Positions 38,804 to 40,314 of a DNA stretch of 40,314 nucleotides are shown here, piece by piece; position 1 is the stretch's first letter, and the number at the start of each line of letters is the position of its first letter. The notes beneath the pieces were generated by a model. That model worked only from the letters and a program-made list of their open reading frames with translations. It was not told where the DNA came from and searched no databases. Source of the DNA: Streptomyces sp. BV286 (GTDB taxonomy: Bacteria; Actinomycetota; Actinomycetes; Streptomycetales; Streptomycetaceae). The DNA lies in the NCBI RefSeq assembly GCF_019090165.1, contig NZ_JAHRIB010000197.1, positions 1 to 40,314 of the forward strand. Direction: 5' to 3'. A program made the position numbers and the translations under genes.

Positions 38804-39886
38804 TTACCTCCGGGTGGCCTGGCTGCGGACCCACAGATTGACGAGGGCGGCGAGCAGGAGCATGACGCCGAGGAAGGCCTTGAACCAGTCGGGGTTCCAG
38901 TTGGCGTAGACGATGCCCTGGGAGACCATGCCGAAGATGAAGGCGCCGATGACGGGGCCGATCGCGGAGCCGTATCCGCCGGTGAGGAGACAGCCGCCGA
39001 TGACCGCGGCGATGATGTAGAGGAACTCGTTGCCCACGCCCTCGCCCGACTGGACGGTGTTGAACGAGAACAGGATGTGCATGCCGACGAACCAGGCGCC
39101 GGCGCCGACGCCCATGAACAGGGCGATCTTGGTGAAGGTGACGGGGACGCCGACCGCGCGGGCGCTGTCCTTGTTGCCGCCGGTGGCGAAGATCCAGTTG
39201 CCGAACTTGGTGCGCAGCAGCAGCCAGGTCGCGGCGGCGGCGAAGACCAGCCAGTAGAAGACGGTGATTTTGACGTCGACGCCGCCGATGCCGATCTCGG
39301 AGGCGAAGACCTTCTTGGCCTGGTCGAAGCCGTCCATGTCGCTGATCGAGTCGGTGGCGACGTTCCCGGTGAAGATCTTGGTGATGGCGAGGTTGGCGCC
39401 CTGCAGGATCAGGAACGAGCCCAGGGTGATCAGGAACGACGGCAGACCGGTGCGTACCAGCAGGTAGCCGTTGAACGCGCCGATGGCCAGCGACACCACC
39501 AGGGCGACGATGACGCCGACCCAGATATTCATGGAGAGCTGGAAGCTCCACATGCTGGCCGTCAGAGCGGAGGTGGTCACGGCCACGCCGGCGGACAGGT
39601 CGAACTCGCCGCCGATCATCAACAGCGCCACCGGCAGGGCCATGATGCCCATCACCGACGACTCGTAGAGCACGTTGGCCAGGGAACTGGCCTCGCGGAA
39701 CGGCGAGGCGACCGCGAAGAAGAAGACGTAGACGGCGATCGCCGCGATCAGCGCGCCGATCTCGGGACGGGCCGCCAGCCGGCGGGCCAGTGACCGCTGT
39801 GAGGTCCGGCCGTCCTTGGGGGCGGCCGGCGAACCCGGCGACGAGGAACTCGTCGCCGGTGCCGTTGCCTGGGTCATGGGTGTCAC
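38804..39886 (-). CDS. Sugar ABC transporter permease (CUT2/RbsC-like)
   Basis: From GTG 39886, which shares bases with the stop of the binding-protein gene (GTGA) and follows GAAGGG, the product has 360 residues. After a Ser/Pro-rich N-terminus it has eight to ten membrane helices, among them IGALIAAIAVYVFFFAVASP, VMGIMALPVALLMIGGEFDL (conserved GGxFDLSxG), IWVGVIVALVVSLAIGAFNG, GLPSFLITLGSFLILQG, TWLLLRTKFGNWIFATGGNK (GxNxxAARxxG-type loop, here ARAVGV) and FLYIIAAVIGGCLLTGGYGS. This is the RbsC/inositol permease family, which pairs with a periplasmic-type sugar-binding protein. An in-frame ATG three codons later (39877) is an alternative start. Confidence 0.9.
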   Translation of the reverse strand: MTPMTQATAPATSSSSPGSPAAPKDGRTSQRSLARRLAARPEIGALIAAIAVYVFFFAVASPFREASSLANVLYESSVMGIMALPVALLMIGGEFDLSAGVAVTTSALTASMWSFQLSMNIWVGVIVALVVSLAIGAFNGYLLVRTGLPSFLITLGSFLILQGANLAITKIFTGNVATDSISDMDGFDQAKKVFASEIGIGGVDVKITVFYWLVFAAAATWLLLRTKFGNWIFATGGNKDSARAVGVPVTFTKIALFMGVGAGAWFVGMHILFSFNTVQSGEGVGNEFLYIIAAVIGGCLLTGGYGSAIGPVIGAFIFGMVSQGIVYANWNPDWFKAFLGVMLLLAALVNLWVRSQATRR

Positions 39887-40314
39887 CGAGTGCCCTTCGC
39901 GGCGAACTTCGCGATGTCGGCCACGTTCTCCTTGTCGACGAACGCCGGACCGGTCAGCACCGGCTCCTGGCCACCACCGCTGAAGTTGCCGTTCGTCTTG
40001 TAGAGCCACAGGGCGTCGACCGAGAGGTAGCCCTGCAGGTACGGCTGCTGGTCGACGGCGAACTGGATGTCGCCGTCCTCGATGGCCTTGACCATCTCCT
40101 TGTTGAGGTCGAAGGTCGCGACCTTCGCCTTGCTGCCCGCGTCGTCCACGGACTGCACGGAGGTCAGCGCGAAGGGGGCGCCGAGTGTGACCACGTAGTC
40201 GATCGAGCTGTCCTGCTTGAGCTTGGCGGTGATCGTCGACTTCACGGACGGCATGTTCGTGCCGTTCACGTACAGGTTCGTGGTCTTGCCCTTGAACGTC
40301 TTCTTCACACCGGC
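39883..40314 (-). CDS. Sugar ABC transporter substrate-binding protein, partial
   Basis: Only the last 143 codons are visible; the gene continues past the right edge. The sequence matches the C-terminal lobe of a periplasmic-binding-protein-like sugar receptor (Peripla_BP_4): GKTTNLYVNGTNMPSVKSTI, KQDSSIDYVVTLGAPFALTS, SKAKVATFDLNKEMVKAIED, GDIQFAVDQQPYLQGYLSVD and ALWLYKTNGNFSGGG. FAVDQQPYLQGY is the hallmark C-lobe segment of ribose/rhizopine/inositol binding proteins. The lipoprotein signal would be outside the window. It is the first gene here of the importer operon and overlaps the permease start by GTGA. Confidence 0.9.
   Translation of the reverse strand, partial: AGVKKTFKGKTTNLYVNGTNMPSVKSTITAKLKQDSSIDYVVTLGAPFALTSVQSVDDAGSKAKVATFDLNKEMVKAIEDGDIQFAVDQQPYLQGYLSVDALWLYKTNGNFSGGGQEPVLTGPAFVDKENVADIAKFAAKGTR

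Overview
The window is very GC-rich with strongly biased third codon positions. It carries families typical of the genus: replication-relaxation protein, RacP, DUF6192, FG-GAP secreted protein, LLM flavin oxidoreductase and a myo-inositol cluster. All point to a Streptomyces or close relative. No rRNA, tRNA or CRISPR array was seen.

Positions 1-26,300 are an accessory region full of mobile-element debris. It opens with an acetyltransferase cut by the left edge, an integrase-like remnant, and a 1.3 kb segment bounded by inverted TG...CA repeats that encloses a HEAT-like gene. Next come a small SOS-type pair (79-aa protein plus a LexA-like DNA-binding protein behind a near-consensus SOS box) and a membrane protein. 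Positions 4.3-9.4 kb look like the degraded remains of an integrative/conjugative element: a replication-relaxation protein, several small proteins, a zinc-ribbon protein, a frameshifted DUF6192 gene and RacP. An intact IS5-family transposase, a PHP-domain hydrolase, and pseudogenes of an SDR enzyme and an ISAs1 transposase follow. A secreted lipoprotein plus small exported protein (13.0-14.5 kb) lies between IS remnants. At 14.9-18.9 kb a divergent set encodes a sulfonate/nitrate/taurine-type ABC importer and a flavin-dependent monooxygenase, probably for scavenging an organic sulfur or related compound. The stretch 18.9-26.3 kb mixes broken genes with a DUF3592-like membrane protein, a secreted FG-GAP protein and an unusually AT-rich gene for a Tat-exported amidohydrolase-fold decarboxylase. 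It ends in a chain of four truncated transposase genes in alternating orientation.

Positions 26.5-40.3 kb hold an orderly myo-inositol catabolism region, all on the minus strand. A sugar ABC importer (binding protein cut by the right edge, permease, ATPase) and an IolH-like isomerase form one unit closed by a hairpin. A second unit starts at a promoter with a perfect 14-bp palindrome. It encodes iolC kinase, an aldolase, iolB, iolD, methylmalonate-semialdehyde dehydrogenase, a sugar-porter permease, a Gfo/Idh/MocA oxidoreductase and a second TIM-barrel isomerase. Together they can import inositol, open the ring and feed the products to central metabolism. No clear iolE dehydratase is visible.

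All family assignments come from reading motifs. No database search was run.
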